A DNA stretch of 21,552 nucleotides from a virus, in IMG/VR virus record IMGVR_UViG_3300044911_000948, positions 1 through 21,552 of that record. The stretch is one strand, 5' to 3'. This document shows positions 1-7,797 of this stretch, one piece after another. Below the pieces are notes generated by a model, which made no database searches, was not told the origin of the DNA, and saw only the letters and a program-made list of their open reading frames with translations. Position numbers and translations under genes: made by a program. Position 1 is the stretch's first letter, and each line of letters begins with the position of its first letter.

Positions 1-2
1 CA

Positions 3-860
3 GCGACTCAGCAAGCGATGTCTATGGCTGAACAGAGGGCTTTAGCTGGCTCTCCGCTAACAGCACAGGCTCAGAACCTAATCTCTCAGCAAATGGGCTA
101 TACGAGTCCTTATGCCGCCAAGATTGAGTCTATGGGCATGGGTGCTGTTGATCCTAGTTCCGGTTTCTATCGTTCAATGATGGAAGGTCAGCCGGAGTCA
201 GAGGCTGCTCGTCTAACTCGTTCTACTGCTGGCGGTGCTTATCTTGGTGGTGGTAGCGAATATCTACAAGGTGCTTTGTCACAGGCTAACCGTCTAGCGG
301 GTGAGCAGTTTGGCGAGAGCATGAAGAATCTACAGGCTCAAGCTGCTGCTGCTGGTCGTTATGGCTCAGGTGCAATGGCACAGCAAACGGCTAAATCTCA
401 AGATATTTTAGCTAGAGGATTAGCAGAACAGAATCAGAAAGCCTACCTAGCGAATTACATGGCAGAGCGTCAGGCTCAAGAGGCCGCTATGGGTCGTTTG
501 GGAGGCTTAGAACAACAGGCTATAGCGAATCGATTTGCTGGTGCTAGTGGTCTAACGGCAGGTGAGCAACAGGCTTTGCAGACCCGTCTAGGGGCTTTAG
601 GTGCTGCTCAACAGATTAGTGCGGCTGACCTAGCTAGACAGCAACAAGCGGCTTCTATGGCTCCGGGATTGGCTGCTCAGGATTACGCAGATATTCAGAA
701 GTTGTTACAAGTTGGTCAAGGTCGAGAGGCTTACGATCTACAGGCTATTCAGGGTCAATTGGCTGCACAAGACTTGCCATTGGATCGTCTGCAACGTGCT
801 GCGAATATCTTCTATGGTGCGCCATTGGAAACGACTACTAGCTCTGGTGGGGGTAAATAA
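3..860 (+). CDS. Ala/Gln-rich putative virion (ejection) protein, 5'-partial
   Basis: The reading frame is open to the left edge of the window, so the true start probably lies upstream; the first in-window ATG is at 18. The visible part is very rich in Ala, Gln, Gly and Leu, with long stretches of predicted amphipathic helix and no membrane segment, Cys or catalytic motif I recognise. The C-terminus ends in a Ser/Gly-rich tail. Its TAA overlaps the next ATG by one base (TAATG at 858-862), which suggests translational coupling. Its place directly before three other Ala/Gly-rich proteins and the tail fibre suggests an internal virion or DNA-ejection protein, as in podovirus-like phages. That is inferred from position and composition; another tail-associated structural role is possible. 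Confidence 0.6.
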   Translation, partial: ATQQAMSMAEQRALAGSPLTAQAQNLISQQMGYTSPYAAKIESMGMGAVDPSSGFYRSMMEGQPESEAARLTRSTAGGAYLGGGSEYLQGALSQANRLAGEQFGESMKNLQAQAAAAGRYGSGAMAQQTAKSQDILARGLAEQNQKAYLANYMAERQAQEAAMGRLGGLEQQAIANRFAGASGLTAGEQQALQTRLGALGAAQQISAADLARQQQAASMAPGLAAQDYADIQKLLQVGQGREAYDLQAIQGQLAAQDLPLDRLQRAANIFYGAPLETTTSSGGGK

Positions 861-1324
861 TGGGTGATCCTGTAACTATGGCGATGATTGGTGCTGCGAT
901 AGGTGGTGGAACTTCTGCTGCTAGAGGTGGCAATCCACTTAAAGGCGCATTGCTAGGTGCTGTTGGTGGTGGCATTGGTGGTGCTGTTGCCGCTGGTGCT
1001 GGTGCTAGTGCTGCTGCCGGTGCTGGTGCTGCTCAGACTGCCGGTATAGCGGCTAATCCTGCGCTATCGATGGGTGCTATGAATACCGCTGCTGGCTCAA
1101 CAATGGCTAATCCGGGTCTATTAGCAACCTTAAAACAAGTTCCTTCATCGTTGAATACTTTCGCTAAAGAAAACCCATTTACGATGAACGTGGGTACTAA
1201 TTTGGCTCAACAAGAGATGAATCGTCAGCCTATCGAGGGCATGGGTTTGATGAGAGGTCAGCAGATTCCTATGGATCAGCGTCAAAGACCGTCATTCGCA
1301 GCACCACAGATTAGCTTAATGTAG
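860..1324 (+). CDS. Glycine-zipper hydrophobic putative ejection protein
   Basis: This 154-residue protein has an N-terminal half (about residues 6-75) made almost only of Gly, Ala and small hydrophobics, with repeated GxxxG-like spacing (GAVGGGIGGAVAAGAG). Such glycine zippers pack membrane helices together. The C-terminal half is polar, with many Met, Gln and Pro. It starts on the TAATG overlap with the gene before it and is followed closely by the next virion gene. I see no enzyme motif. A membrane-inserting DNA-ejection protein that helps form the channel across the host envelope would fit both composition and neighbourhood. This is inference, since low-complexity Gly/Ala sequence is weak evidence for a specific family. 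Confidence 0.6.
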   Translation: MGDPVTMAMIGAAIGGGTSAARGGNPLKGALLGAVGGGIGGAVAAGAGASAAAGAGAAQTAGIAANPALSMGAMNTAAGSTMANPGLLATLKQVPSSLNTFAKENPFTMNVGTNLAQQEMNRQPIEGMGLMRGQQIPMDQRQRPSFAAPQISLM

Positions 1325-1332
1325 GTGACATT

Positions 1333-2685
1333 ATGGCAATAGAGGATTATGTACCTAACATCTTTGGTGGCGTACCAGTAGGATTTGAAGGTTTACTAGG
1401 TACAGACCAAGCTGGTTTGGATCGAACTGCTGCGTTACAGAAACGAGCTAACCTAGCGGGATTGCTAGGTTTTGGTGCTGCATTGGCTCAGGGTATGGGT
1501 GCTGGTGGTGCTAGACGTTCTGCGTTACAGAATGTTCTAACGGCTGCTGCTCAAGGGTTTTCTGGTGCTGGTCAGACCTATGAGGCTGGTATTAAGAATG
1601 CTATGACTCAGCAGCAATTTGCTTTGCAACAGCGTCAGATGGCTGGCATTCAAGCCATGAAGCTGAAATATCCTGATTTGGCTGATGAGTTTGATACTAA
1701 CCCTGCTGGGGCTTTCCGTCTTGTTGCGGAACGTGAACAGGCTAGGATTAAGCCTATTACCGTTGGTGAAGGTCAGACTGTTATTAGTCCACAAGGTGAG
1801 GTTTTATTTTCTGCGCCGGGTGCTAAGAAGAAAAGTACGGCAGTCGTTGGTAATGTTATTGTTGATCTTGAAACAGGTCAGCCGATCTATACTGGTCAAG
1901 CTGAATCTAAGCCTGTAGTTGTTGGCGGTAATTTAGTTGATCCGACTACTGGGAGGGTAGTATTTACTGCACCTAAAGAAGAAAAACCTACTACAAGCAT
2001 TGAGGAATACAATTTTTACCTTTCTCAAGGCGGTAAAAAAACTTATGAGCAGTTCTTAAAAGAAAAAATACCTAGTACAAATATAAGTGTAAACACAGGT
2101 CAACTGAGTAAACCTACTGCTGGCAAAGTTGAGGAAGGCGTTTTAGCTGATGCTGCGGCAATTACTCGACTTAACAGTATTCAATTCTCTTACAAGCCTG
2201 AATATCAAAACATTAAGTTTAGAACTGGTCAGGCATGGAATACACTCAAAGATAAATTTGGGGGATTGCCTGAAACGGATAAGCGTCAATTAGCCGAATA
2301 TTCTCAATATAAGCAAAATTCATTGCAGAACCTTAACCAGACAATCAAAGACCTGACTGGTGCTGCTATGGGTGTCCAAGAAGCGGATCGAATCATTGCT
2401 TCTTTGCCTAATGCTGGAACGGATATATTTGGTGGTGATAGCCCAACTGAGTTTGAGGCCAAACTAAATAACGCAGTAAAGCAAACAAAATATGCTCTTG
2501 CTCGTAAGAATTATGCTTTGAAAAAAGGTTTGAATTGGGAAAGTTTGCCATTGGATAGCTTACCTTCGCTTATCAACAAGCGTGGAAAAGAAATTGCTGC
2601 TCAGTACAAACTAGACTTAAATAAACCTGCTGATTTACAAATTATTGATCGTCAATTAGCCGCTGAATTTGGCATAGCATTTTAA
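1333..2685 (+). CDS. Putative internal virion/ejection protein with beta-hairpin repeats
   Basis: The 450-residue product has a Gly/Ala-rich hydrophobic N-terminal segment (about 41-60), then a Gln-rich helical stretch (about 84-118). After that come three imperfect repeats of a short Gly-containing beta unit at about 143-162, 170-188 and 195-214 (for example VVGGNLVDPTTGRVVFTAP). The last 200 residues are mixed alpha, Lys- and Asn-rich, with no catalytic motif I recognise. AGGTGAC before the ATG at 1333 is a fair ribosome-binding site. It sits in the virion block upstream of the tail fibre. The role in the particle (ejection protein or tail-associated) is inferred from position and from the Gly/Ala-rich start shared with its neighbours. 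Confidence 0.6.
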   Translation: MAIEDYVPNIFGGVPVGFEGLLGTDQAGLDRTAALQKRANLAGLLGFGAALAQGMGAGGARRSALQNVLTAAAQGFSGAGQTYEAGIKNAMTQQQFALQQRQMAGIQAMKLKYPDLADEFDTNPAGAFRLVAEREQARIKPITVGEGQTVISPQGEVLFSAPGAKKKSTAVVGNVIVDLETGQPIYTGQAESKPVVVGGNLVDPTTGRVVFTAPKEEKPTTSIEEYNFYLSQGGKKTYEQFLKEKIPSTNISVNTGQLSKPTAGKVEEGVLADAAAITRLNSIQFSYKPEYQNIKFRTGQAWNTLKDKFGGLPETDKRQLAEYSQYKQNSLQNLNQTIKDLTGAAMGVQEADRIIASLPNAGTDIFGGDSPTEFEAKLNNAVKQTKYALARKNYALKKGLNWESLPLDSLPSLINKRGKEIAAQYKLDLNKPADLQIIDRQLAAEFGIAF

Positions 2686-2693
2686 GGTGCATC

Positions 2694-4739
2694 ATGGCTG
2701 AAGTTGATTTCGCAAGTAGGCTGGTATCTGGCGGTAAAGAATCAGGTCAAACTATTGATGACGTTGACTTTGCTGATCGTATGGTCAACAAGGCAACTTC
2801 AGGCAGACAGGTTGGCGGTGGTCAATTTGCGCCTATAGAAAAGCCTCCTGTAGCTATTTCAGAGCCTTCTATGGGTGCAAGTGCTTTGACATCGTTCATG
2901 GCTGGTGTGCCTACCGATAAAAAAGCAGCTATCCGATTCTTTGCTCAACGCCGAGGTATTCCAGAGAACCGTTATCAGGTTATTAACGGAGATATTGCGT
3001 ATCAGGCTGATGATGGCAAGTTCTACAAAGAAGTCTCTGGCGTATTACCTAATATCGCTTACTACACACCGGATGTATTGGAGATGGCTCCAGACGTAGC
3101 TGCTGGTGTGGCTATGGCTCCGGTAGCTATTTCTAGCCCTGTTGGTACTGCTGCTGCTGCTACAACGGTTGGTAGTGTAGCGGCTGGTACTAACATCATC
3201 CGTCAGAAGATTGCTGAACGTCTAGCGGGTCAGGAATTTGACGTATCTCAGCCGATTATTGCTGGTCTATTGTCTGGTGGTGCTGAGTTGGCTCCTGCTA
3301 TTCGTAAGGGCTTTGTAGAGCGCAGAACGGCTAGGGATATTGCTCAGGTCAATCCTAGTTTGGTTCAATCCCTGCGGTCTAAAGCTGGTAAATACAACAT
3401 TCCATTGACTCCGGGTGAGTTGACTGGGCTATCTTCATTGCTAGGTCAGCAGAAAGTTATTGGTAACGTACCAGATACTTCTGTAAAGATGCAGAAGTTC
3501 TACAAGGAAAGAGAAGCTAAGGTACAGAGTGCCGTAGATGACTACTTAGGTACGCTTTCTCAGGTTGAAGATGCTGCTGTTGCTGGAAATAGAGGAGTTG
3601 CTGCACTAGAACAGCAAAAGCAAAAGTTAATAGCTGAACGCGAGGCGGCTGTTGAGCCTATCTATAAGGCGGCATTTGAGTCATCTGTTCCTGTTGATTC
3701 TGCTCCAGTATTGAATCAGATCGACAGTATGCTTAAGACTCAGCCTCCTACTGGTCGTGCTGCTGGATACTTACGCAAGATTAAGGATTTGCTACAACGT
3801 CCAGAGATTGATGTTGATGGCAATGAGCTAAAGACGTTCATGCCAGAGAATAGGTTGCCAAACCTACAAAACGCGAAGTTTGAGATTGATGCAATGTTCA
3901 AAGAAGATGCGTTTAGTTCTTTGGACAAGACTGTTCAAGCAAAACTATCTGCCATTAAGGAAAACTTGCTTCAGCAGATGGGTAAGGATAACCCTGATTA
4001 TATTGCTGCAAACAAGAGGTTTGAGCTTCTATCTCAGCCTATCAATGAATTCAACGAGCGTATAACGGGCGTTTCATTGATGCAGATGTCACCAGACAAC
4101 ATCAAGAACTTTGCCAATAGGATATTTGCTAACCCTAGTCCGGGAACGATCCAATACGCTAAGAAACAGATTATTGCTGGTGGTGGTGAGGAAGCATGGA
4201 ACGCAGTTACTAGGGCTTTCCTAGAAGAACAATGGACACTTGCTAAGAAACCTGCAAAGACTCAGCAAGGAGCTAAATTAGATACTGGCAATACTTGGCA
4301 AAACATTATTATTGGTGATCCTAAGCAGATGAAGGCTATGCAAGCGGCTTTGTCACCAGAACAGTTCAAAGCATTGCGTGATTTGGCTGAGGTTTTGGAG
4401 GCTTCTGGTAGGGCTAAGAAGCTAGGCTCTGATACCGCATTTAATCAGTTGATTAACGAAGAACTGTTTAAAAATCCTCCGGTTACTGGTGTTACGACTG
4501 GTATTGCAAGAGCTACTGGCGTTGCGTTACAGCCGTTGAATTGGGGCAAAATGATTTCGGATTGGGCAATTAGGCGAGATGCTGCTGCTAATGCCGAAAA
4601 TATTGCTAACATAATTACAAGTCCAGACGGTATTAGTAGGCTTAGAGAATTACGTCAAATGTCTCCTACTTCTGCTAAGAGATGGGCTGGTACTGCTCAG
4701 TTGTTAGCTGATTATGGAATATTAGAAAGTAGAGAGTAA
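2694..4739 (+). CDS. Large putative internal virion/ejection protein
   Basis: At 681 residues this is the longest gene in the window. The N-terminus repeats a short motif twice, VDFASRLV at 4-11 and VDFADRMV at 24-31. It is followed by a compact region with RFFAQRRGIP (81-90) and a long hydrophobic Ala/Val/Gly segment at about 131-166 that could cross a membrane. The rest is helical and charged, with predicted coiled coil around 265-310. AAGGTG six bases before the ATG supports this start. I find no lysozyme or transglycosylase active site. It is the last gene before the tail fibre, and I infer an ejected internal protein; a tail-tip or adaptor protein cannot be ruled out. Confidence 0.6.
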   Translation: MAEVDFASRLVSGGKESGQTIDDVDFADRMVNKATSGRQVGGGQFAPIEKPPVAISEPSMGASALTSFMAGVPTDKKAAIRFFAQRRGIPENRYQVINGDIAYQADDGKFYKEVSGVLPNIAYYTPDVLEMAPDVAAGVAMAPVAISSPVGTAAAATTVGSVAAGTNIIRQKIAERLAGQEFDVSQPIIAGLLSGGAELAPAIRKGFVERRTARDIAQVNPSLVQSLRSKAGKYNIPLTPGELTGLSSLLGQQKVIGNVPDTSVKMQKFYKEREAKVQSAVDDYLGTLSQVEDAAVAGNRGVAALEQQKQKLIAEREAAVEPIYKAAFESSVPVDSAPVLNQIDSMLKTQPPTGRAAGYLRKIKDLLQRPEIDVDGNELKTFMPENRLPNLQNAKFEIDAMFKEDAFSSLDKTVQAKLSAIKENLLQQMGKDNPDYIAANKRFELLSQPINEFNERITGVSLMQMSPDNIKNFANRIFANPSPGTIQYAKKQIIAGGGEEAWNAVTRAFLEEQWTLAKKPAKTQQGAKLDTGNTWQNIIIGDPKQMKAMQAALSPEQFKALRDLAEVLEASGRAKKLGSDTAFNQLINEELFKNPPVTGVTTGIARATGVALQPLNWGKMISDWAIRRDAAANAENIANIITSPDGISRLRELRQMSPTSAKRWAGTAQLLADYGILESRE

Positions 4740-4741
4740 TC

Positions 4742-5908
4742 ATGCCAAAGACAAAGATCAGCGAATTTAGCGCAACAGCAGCAAACAATACCGATATTGA
4801 CGGTATTAACATTGCTGAAGGCTGTCCACCATCGACGATTAACAATGCTATCCGTGAGTTGATGGCACAGTTAAAAGATCAGCAAGCAGGTACGGCTGGA
4901 GATAACTTTACTGTAGGTGGTGATCTTAGCGTTTCAGGTAACGTCACGTTAACTAATGCTTTGCCTATTGCTCAGGGTGGTACAGGCCAGACTACGGCTT
5001 CTACGGCTATCAATGCGTTGATGCCTAGCCAGACCAGTAATTCAGGTAGATACCTTACGACTAATGGCGTTAGCGTTTCTTGGGGTACTGTAACGCCGGG
5101 GAGTGGTACGGTTACTAGCGTAGCACTTCGGTCTGACCTTTCAGGTATCACGGTATCGGGTTCTCCAGTTACTACGTCAGGAACATTGATTCTTTCTGGC
5201 ACTTTAGCGGTTGCTAACGGTGGTACTGGTCAATCTACCTTATCAACTGGTGCGGTTCTTGTTGGAAACGGCACTTCTGGCATTTCCTCAGTCTCTCCGG
5301 GTGGTAGTGGTCAAGTCCTAACGTCTAACGGCTCGTCTTGGTCATCGTCGGCATTACCTACGGCTTCTGCTACGGTTTCAGGTGTTGTAACAACAGGTAG
5401 CCAGAGTTTTGCTGGTGCTAAGACATTTGATACAGGGATCATTTCACCTAACGGATATAACTTTACATCGACAGGCAACTCGATTTATTGGACTGGTGCT
5501 GTAATGGAGGTCTATATCGGTTCAGCGATGAAGTTTTTCGTTGGGTCATCCTCAGCCGGTTTCAGTATCTCAGACGTTCAAAAAGTCGGTGGTGGATCGT
5601 TTAACTCGTACTCAGACTCGCGTTACAAGCAGGATATTTCTGCTTACGGTAAGGGTTTAGCTGAGATCAAGCAGGTAGAACCTAAGAACTACCGTTATAC
5701 CGCTGAGTTCATGAAGTCTGGTAGCCCATCACAGGCTTTTGTTGGTGTTATTGCTCAGGAACTAGAGGGTACAGCCTTTGCTAACTGTGTAAAAACTGAC
5801 GCTAATGGATATAAAATTGTGGATACATCAGAGCTAACCTTTGCTCTTATCAATGCTGTAAAAGAACTAAGTGCAAAAATTGACCAGTTAGAGGCTAGAA
5901 ATGTCTGA
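4742..5908 (+). CDS. Tail fibre/spike with C-terminal S74 intramolecular chaperone
   Basis: The 388-residue receptor-binding protein has an N-terminal attachment region (about 1-50), then Gly/Ser/Thr-rich fibre sequence with recurring GGTGQ and VLTSNG motifs. From about residue 291 it has a peptidase S74 (endosialidase-type) chaperone domain. The hallmark SDSRYK gives Ser291 and Lys296, the spacing of the Ser-Lys dyad known for this family, which trimerises the fibre and then cuts itself off on the N-terminal side of the Ser. Downstream GVIAQELE and the closing helix (INAVKELSAKIDQLEA) also match the family. Cleavage would release a piece of about 98 residues. The mature fibre of about 290 residues is short and has no recognisable depolymerase domain. 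The gene overlaps its follower by 8 bp. Confidence 0.9.
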   Translation: MPKTKISEFSATAANNTDIDGINIAEGCPPSTINNAIRELMAQLKDQQAGTAGDNFTVGGDLSVSGNVTLTNALPIAQGGTGQTTASTAINALMPSQTSNSGRYLTTNGVSVSWGTVTPGSGTVTSVALRSDLSGITVSGSPVTTSGTLILSGTLAVANGGTGQSTLSTGAVLVGNGTSGISSVSPGGSGQVLTSNGSSWSSSALPTASATVSGVVTTGSQSFAGAKTFDTGIISPNGYNFTSTGNSIYWTGAVMEVYIGSAMKFFVGSSSAGFSISDVQKVGGGSFNSYSDSRYKQDISAYGKGLAEIKQVEPKNYRYTAEFMKSGSPSQAFVGVIAQELEGTAFANCVKTDANGYKIVDTSELTFALINAVKELSAKIDQLEARNV

Positions 5909-6107
5909 TATTGACCCTAAAGAGTTCGGTATGCTACAGGCTGATGTTCGTACCCTAATCAATGAAATCCACCTGCTACGTCAGGAAATGGCTCAGGTTA
6001 ATGCCGTTATCAACAAAAGCAAAGGTGCTATGTATATGCTGATGTCTGCCTCTGGATTGGTAGGCTCTGCATTTACTATCTTTGTAACTAAGGTATTTGG
6101 GTTGTAA
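5901..6107 (+). CDS. XhlA-like small bitopic membrane protein
   Basis: The 68-residue protein has a charged, heptad-like N-terminal helix (about 8-36, MLQADVRTLINEIHLLRQEM) and one C-terminal membrane span (about 43-66). This layout resembles haemolysin XhlA-type phage lysis helpers. The start overlaps the tail-fibre end by 8 bp (ATGTCTGA), typical of a coupled late gene. It opens the lysis/membrane block. A role in holin function is plausible but is not shown by the sequence. The TAA stop at 6105-6107 is followed in the same frame, without a normal start codon, by the next gene. Confidence 0.7.
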   Translation: MSDIDPKEFGMLQADVRTLINEIHLLRQEMAQVNAVINKSKGAMYMLMSASGLVGSAFTIFVTKVFGL

Positions 6108-6110
6108 GAA

Positions 6111-6803
6111 ATTGACCCTATAACGATCCTTGCTGCTGCTAATGCTGCTGTTGCTGCGGTTAAGAAGGGTTGTGAGCTTTACAAGCAGATTAAAGGTGCA
6201 GCAGGAGATGTTAAGGAAGTACTAGACGATCTAAAGTCGCAGTACGAGAAAGCAACAGGTGGTAATCCGACTCCTGCACAGAAGCAACAGTATTACCAAG
6301 AAGTTCAACGAGTTCAAGAAGTCGCTAAGTCTGATCCTAATGATGTTTTTACAGACATTGGGAACCAGCTAGGTGCTTTGATGGATTCCTACGATGCAAT
6401 CAGTAAACTATTCCTAAAAGAACAACTAGACGCGAAACAGGTTTACAAGGGCGAGGAATCGATAGGCAGGAGAGCATTAAAAAGAATACTGATTACGTCG
6501 AGACTTGATGCAATGCTAGTAGAGATACGTGAAACCATGACGTATCGTGCGCCACCAGAACTAGGTGCTTTGTGGAGCAAGTTCGAAGAAATGTGGCAGA
6601 GGATTGTCGCAGAGCAAGAGGAAGCTCATGCCGAGGAACTTAGGATAGCGCAGATTGCATCATGGCAACGAAGAAAAAGGATAGCGGAAGCCAAGTCAAA
6701 AATAGCATGGGTTTCGGCAGTAGTTTTCGTGGTAGCGTGGGCGGTGGGAATAATGTGGCTAGTAACGAAAAGCGTGAGTCAGAGGATGTACCTTGGTCTT
6801 TGA
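6111..6803 (+). CDS. Membrane-anchored phage protein lacking a canonical start codon
   Basis: An open frame with clear protein character begins right after the TAA at 6105-6107 and continues in that same frame to 6803. From 6111 it reads ATT GAC CCT, giving (M)DPITILAAANAAVAAV if ATT initiates, about 230 residues. No ATG, GTG or TTG occurs in frame before 6378, yet the 89 codons between look coding: Ala-rich helix, then a Lys/Glu/Gln-rich region. The C-terminus carries a membrane span (about 198-219). Possible explanations are an ATT start, readthrough of the TAA, a lost start codon, or true initiation at 6378 (141 residues). Small phage proteins beginning like this often sit beside holin-like genes. 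Function unknown. Confidence 0.6.
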   Translation: MDPITILAAANAAVAAVKKGCELYKQIKGAAGDVKEVLDDLKSQYEKATGGNPTPAQKQQYYQEVQRVQEVAKSDPNDVFTDIGNQLGALMDSYDAISKLFLKEQLDAKQVYKGEESIGRRALKRILITSRLDAMLVEIRETMTYRAPPELGALWSKFEEMWQRIVAEQEEAHAEELRIAQIASWQRRKRIAEAKSKIAWVSAVVFVVAWAVGIMWLVTKSVSQRMYLGL

Positions 6804-6967
6804 TAACGGTGGTGATGGCAGTTTTGTTAATGTTCTTCATCATCATGCCTGTCCTAGCGTTTATGTACTACGATATGTATTATGCAACACAGGCTGCGGT
6901 TACTGAAGTCAAGAAGATGAAAGAGTTAAGACGAGAAATCCTAGAGGAACGGATGTATGGTCGATAG
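6662..6967 (+). CDS. Bitopic membrane protein, overlapping the gene before it
   Basis: The 101-residue product has a basic, Gly/Ser/Asn-rich N-terminus (about 1-45), one strongly hydrophobic span (about 46-69, LITVVMAVLLMFFIIMPVLA), and a charged C-terminal helix with heptad character (about 75-98). The ATG at 6662 makes it share 142 bp with the preceding gene in another frame. A TTG at 6800 overlaps that gene's stop (TTGA) but would delete the polar N-terminus and start inside the span, so 6662 is preferred. The TAG overlaps the endolysin start by 11 bp. The position suggests a lysis role (holin or regulator); the sequence alone does not prove it. Confidence 0.65.
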   Translation: MATKKKDSGSQVKNSMGFGSSFRGSVGGGNNVASNEKRESEDVPWSLITVVMAVLLMFFIIMPVLAFMYYDMYYATQAAVTEVKKMKELRREILEERMYGR

Positions 6968-7595
6968 AAAAGCCTTCAGAGCGTTTATTCCTCACTCTAA
7001 GTATTCAGATCATTGGTATGAAGCTCTGTTTAGTTCACAGACAGAGTTAGGTGGTAAGTCACTCCTTGAAGAATACGAGATTACGACTCCGCAACGAATA
7101 GCTGCTTTCCTAGCCCAATGCCACCATGAATCAGGTGGATTTGTCTGGCTAACGGAGAACCTGAACTATAGTGCTTCAGGACTTCTTAAAGTCTTTCCTA
7201 AGTATTTCCAAACAGATTCACAGGCTAAGTCCTACGCTAAACAGCCGGACAAGATAGCTAACTACGTCTATGCGAATCGTATGGGTAACGGTGATGAGGC
7301 TTCTGGAGATGGTGCTAGGTATAAGGGCCGAGGATTGATCCAGCTAACAGGCAAGGATAATTATTTCTGGTTTGCTGCTTCCTTAGAGATGACTCCTGAA
7401 CAAGCCTCAGAATATACACAGACGTTCGAAGGTGCTGGTCAGTCTGCTTGCTGGTTTTGGGAAACTAATAAACTTAATAGGTTTGCAGACTCAGGCGATC
7501 TTAAAGGCATGACTAGGGTGATTAACGGTGGTTACAAGGGAATGGAAGATAGAGAGGCTCAGTATGCGCGTGCTTTACGTTTGCTTGGTGCTTAG
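6957..7595 (+). CDS. Endolysin, glycoside hydrolase family 19
   Basis: This 212-residue protein matches phage GH19 endolysins (chitinase-like lysozymes) that cut the glycan strands of peptidoglycan. AQCHHESGGF at 53-62 supplies the proposed catalytic acid Glu58, and TENLNYSA at 66-73 the second Glu67. GDGARYKGRGLIQLTGKDNY at 117-136 is the conserved substrate-cleft segment, followed by the Trp-rich region CWFW near 169. There is no signal peptide or membrane anchor, so release to the periplasm would need a holin. The ATG overlaps the previous gene by 11 bp; the 3' end overlaps a lipoprotein gene by 32 bp. Both catalytic Glu residues and the full domain are present. Confidence 0.93.
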   Translation: MVDRKAFRAFIPHSKYSDHWYEALFSSQTELGGKSLLEEYEITTPQRIAAFLAQCHHESGGFVWLTENLNYSASGLLKVFPKYFQTDSQAKSYAKQPDKIANYVYANRMGNGDEASGDGARYKGRGLIQLTGKDNYFWFAASLEMTPEQASEYTQTFEGAGQSACWFWETNKLNRFADSGDLKGMTRVINGGYKGMEDREAQYARALRLLGA

Positions 7596-7797
7596 TCTGT
7601 TTGGATGCGATAGGTTCCGTTATCCTTGTAGCGACCCTGACAATTGGGAAACTAAGCAATGCAAAAGACCCTATTGCGCTGTTACCGGAACTTGTCCAGA
7701 CCAGCTAATGAAACCAGAGGAAGTTAAGGATGAATCCCCTAAAATTAGTCAGCCAGTTTCTTGCAATGACGCAGGAACAACACGATGCAGTAATTAA
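7564..7797 (+). CDS. Small Cys-containing phage lipoprotein
   Basis: Starting at the ATG at 7564 (GAGAGG six bases upstream), the 77-residue product begins with a lipoprotein signal, MRVLYVCLVLSLFGC, where the lipobox LFGC gives Cys15 as the likely lipidated residue. The mature part has further Cys (YPCSDPDNW, QCKRPYC, GTCPDQL) and little secondary-structure signal. A longer reading from a GTG at 7528 would bury the signal peptide, so the internal ATG is preferred. It overlaps the endolysin by 32 bp and the next membrane gene by 68 bp. Small lipoproteins of this RYPC...DPDNW type recur in phage lysis regions; the function is unknown. It is a second envelope lipoprotein besides Rz1. Confidence 0.75.
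   Translation: MRVLYVCLVLSLFGCDRFRYPCSDPDNWETKQCKRPYCAVTGTCPDQLMKPEEVKDESPKISQPVSCNDAGTTRCSN

Noticed and set aside
1537-1918. Shifted and antisense ORFs in the virion genes
   Set aside because: They overlap well-supported virion genes, have Leu/Ser-rich low-information products and no ribosome-binding sites.
4970-5340. Recurring GGTGQ-type DNA as possible repeats or CRISPR
   Set aside because: The similarity is at protein level in fibre modules, with irregular spacing and no conserved direct repeat.
6105-6107. Genome-wide recoding of TAA as a sense codon
   Set aside because: TAA ends many other genes here at positions consistent with family lengths, so global reassignment is excluded; only local readthrough remains possible.
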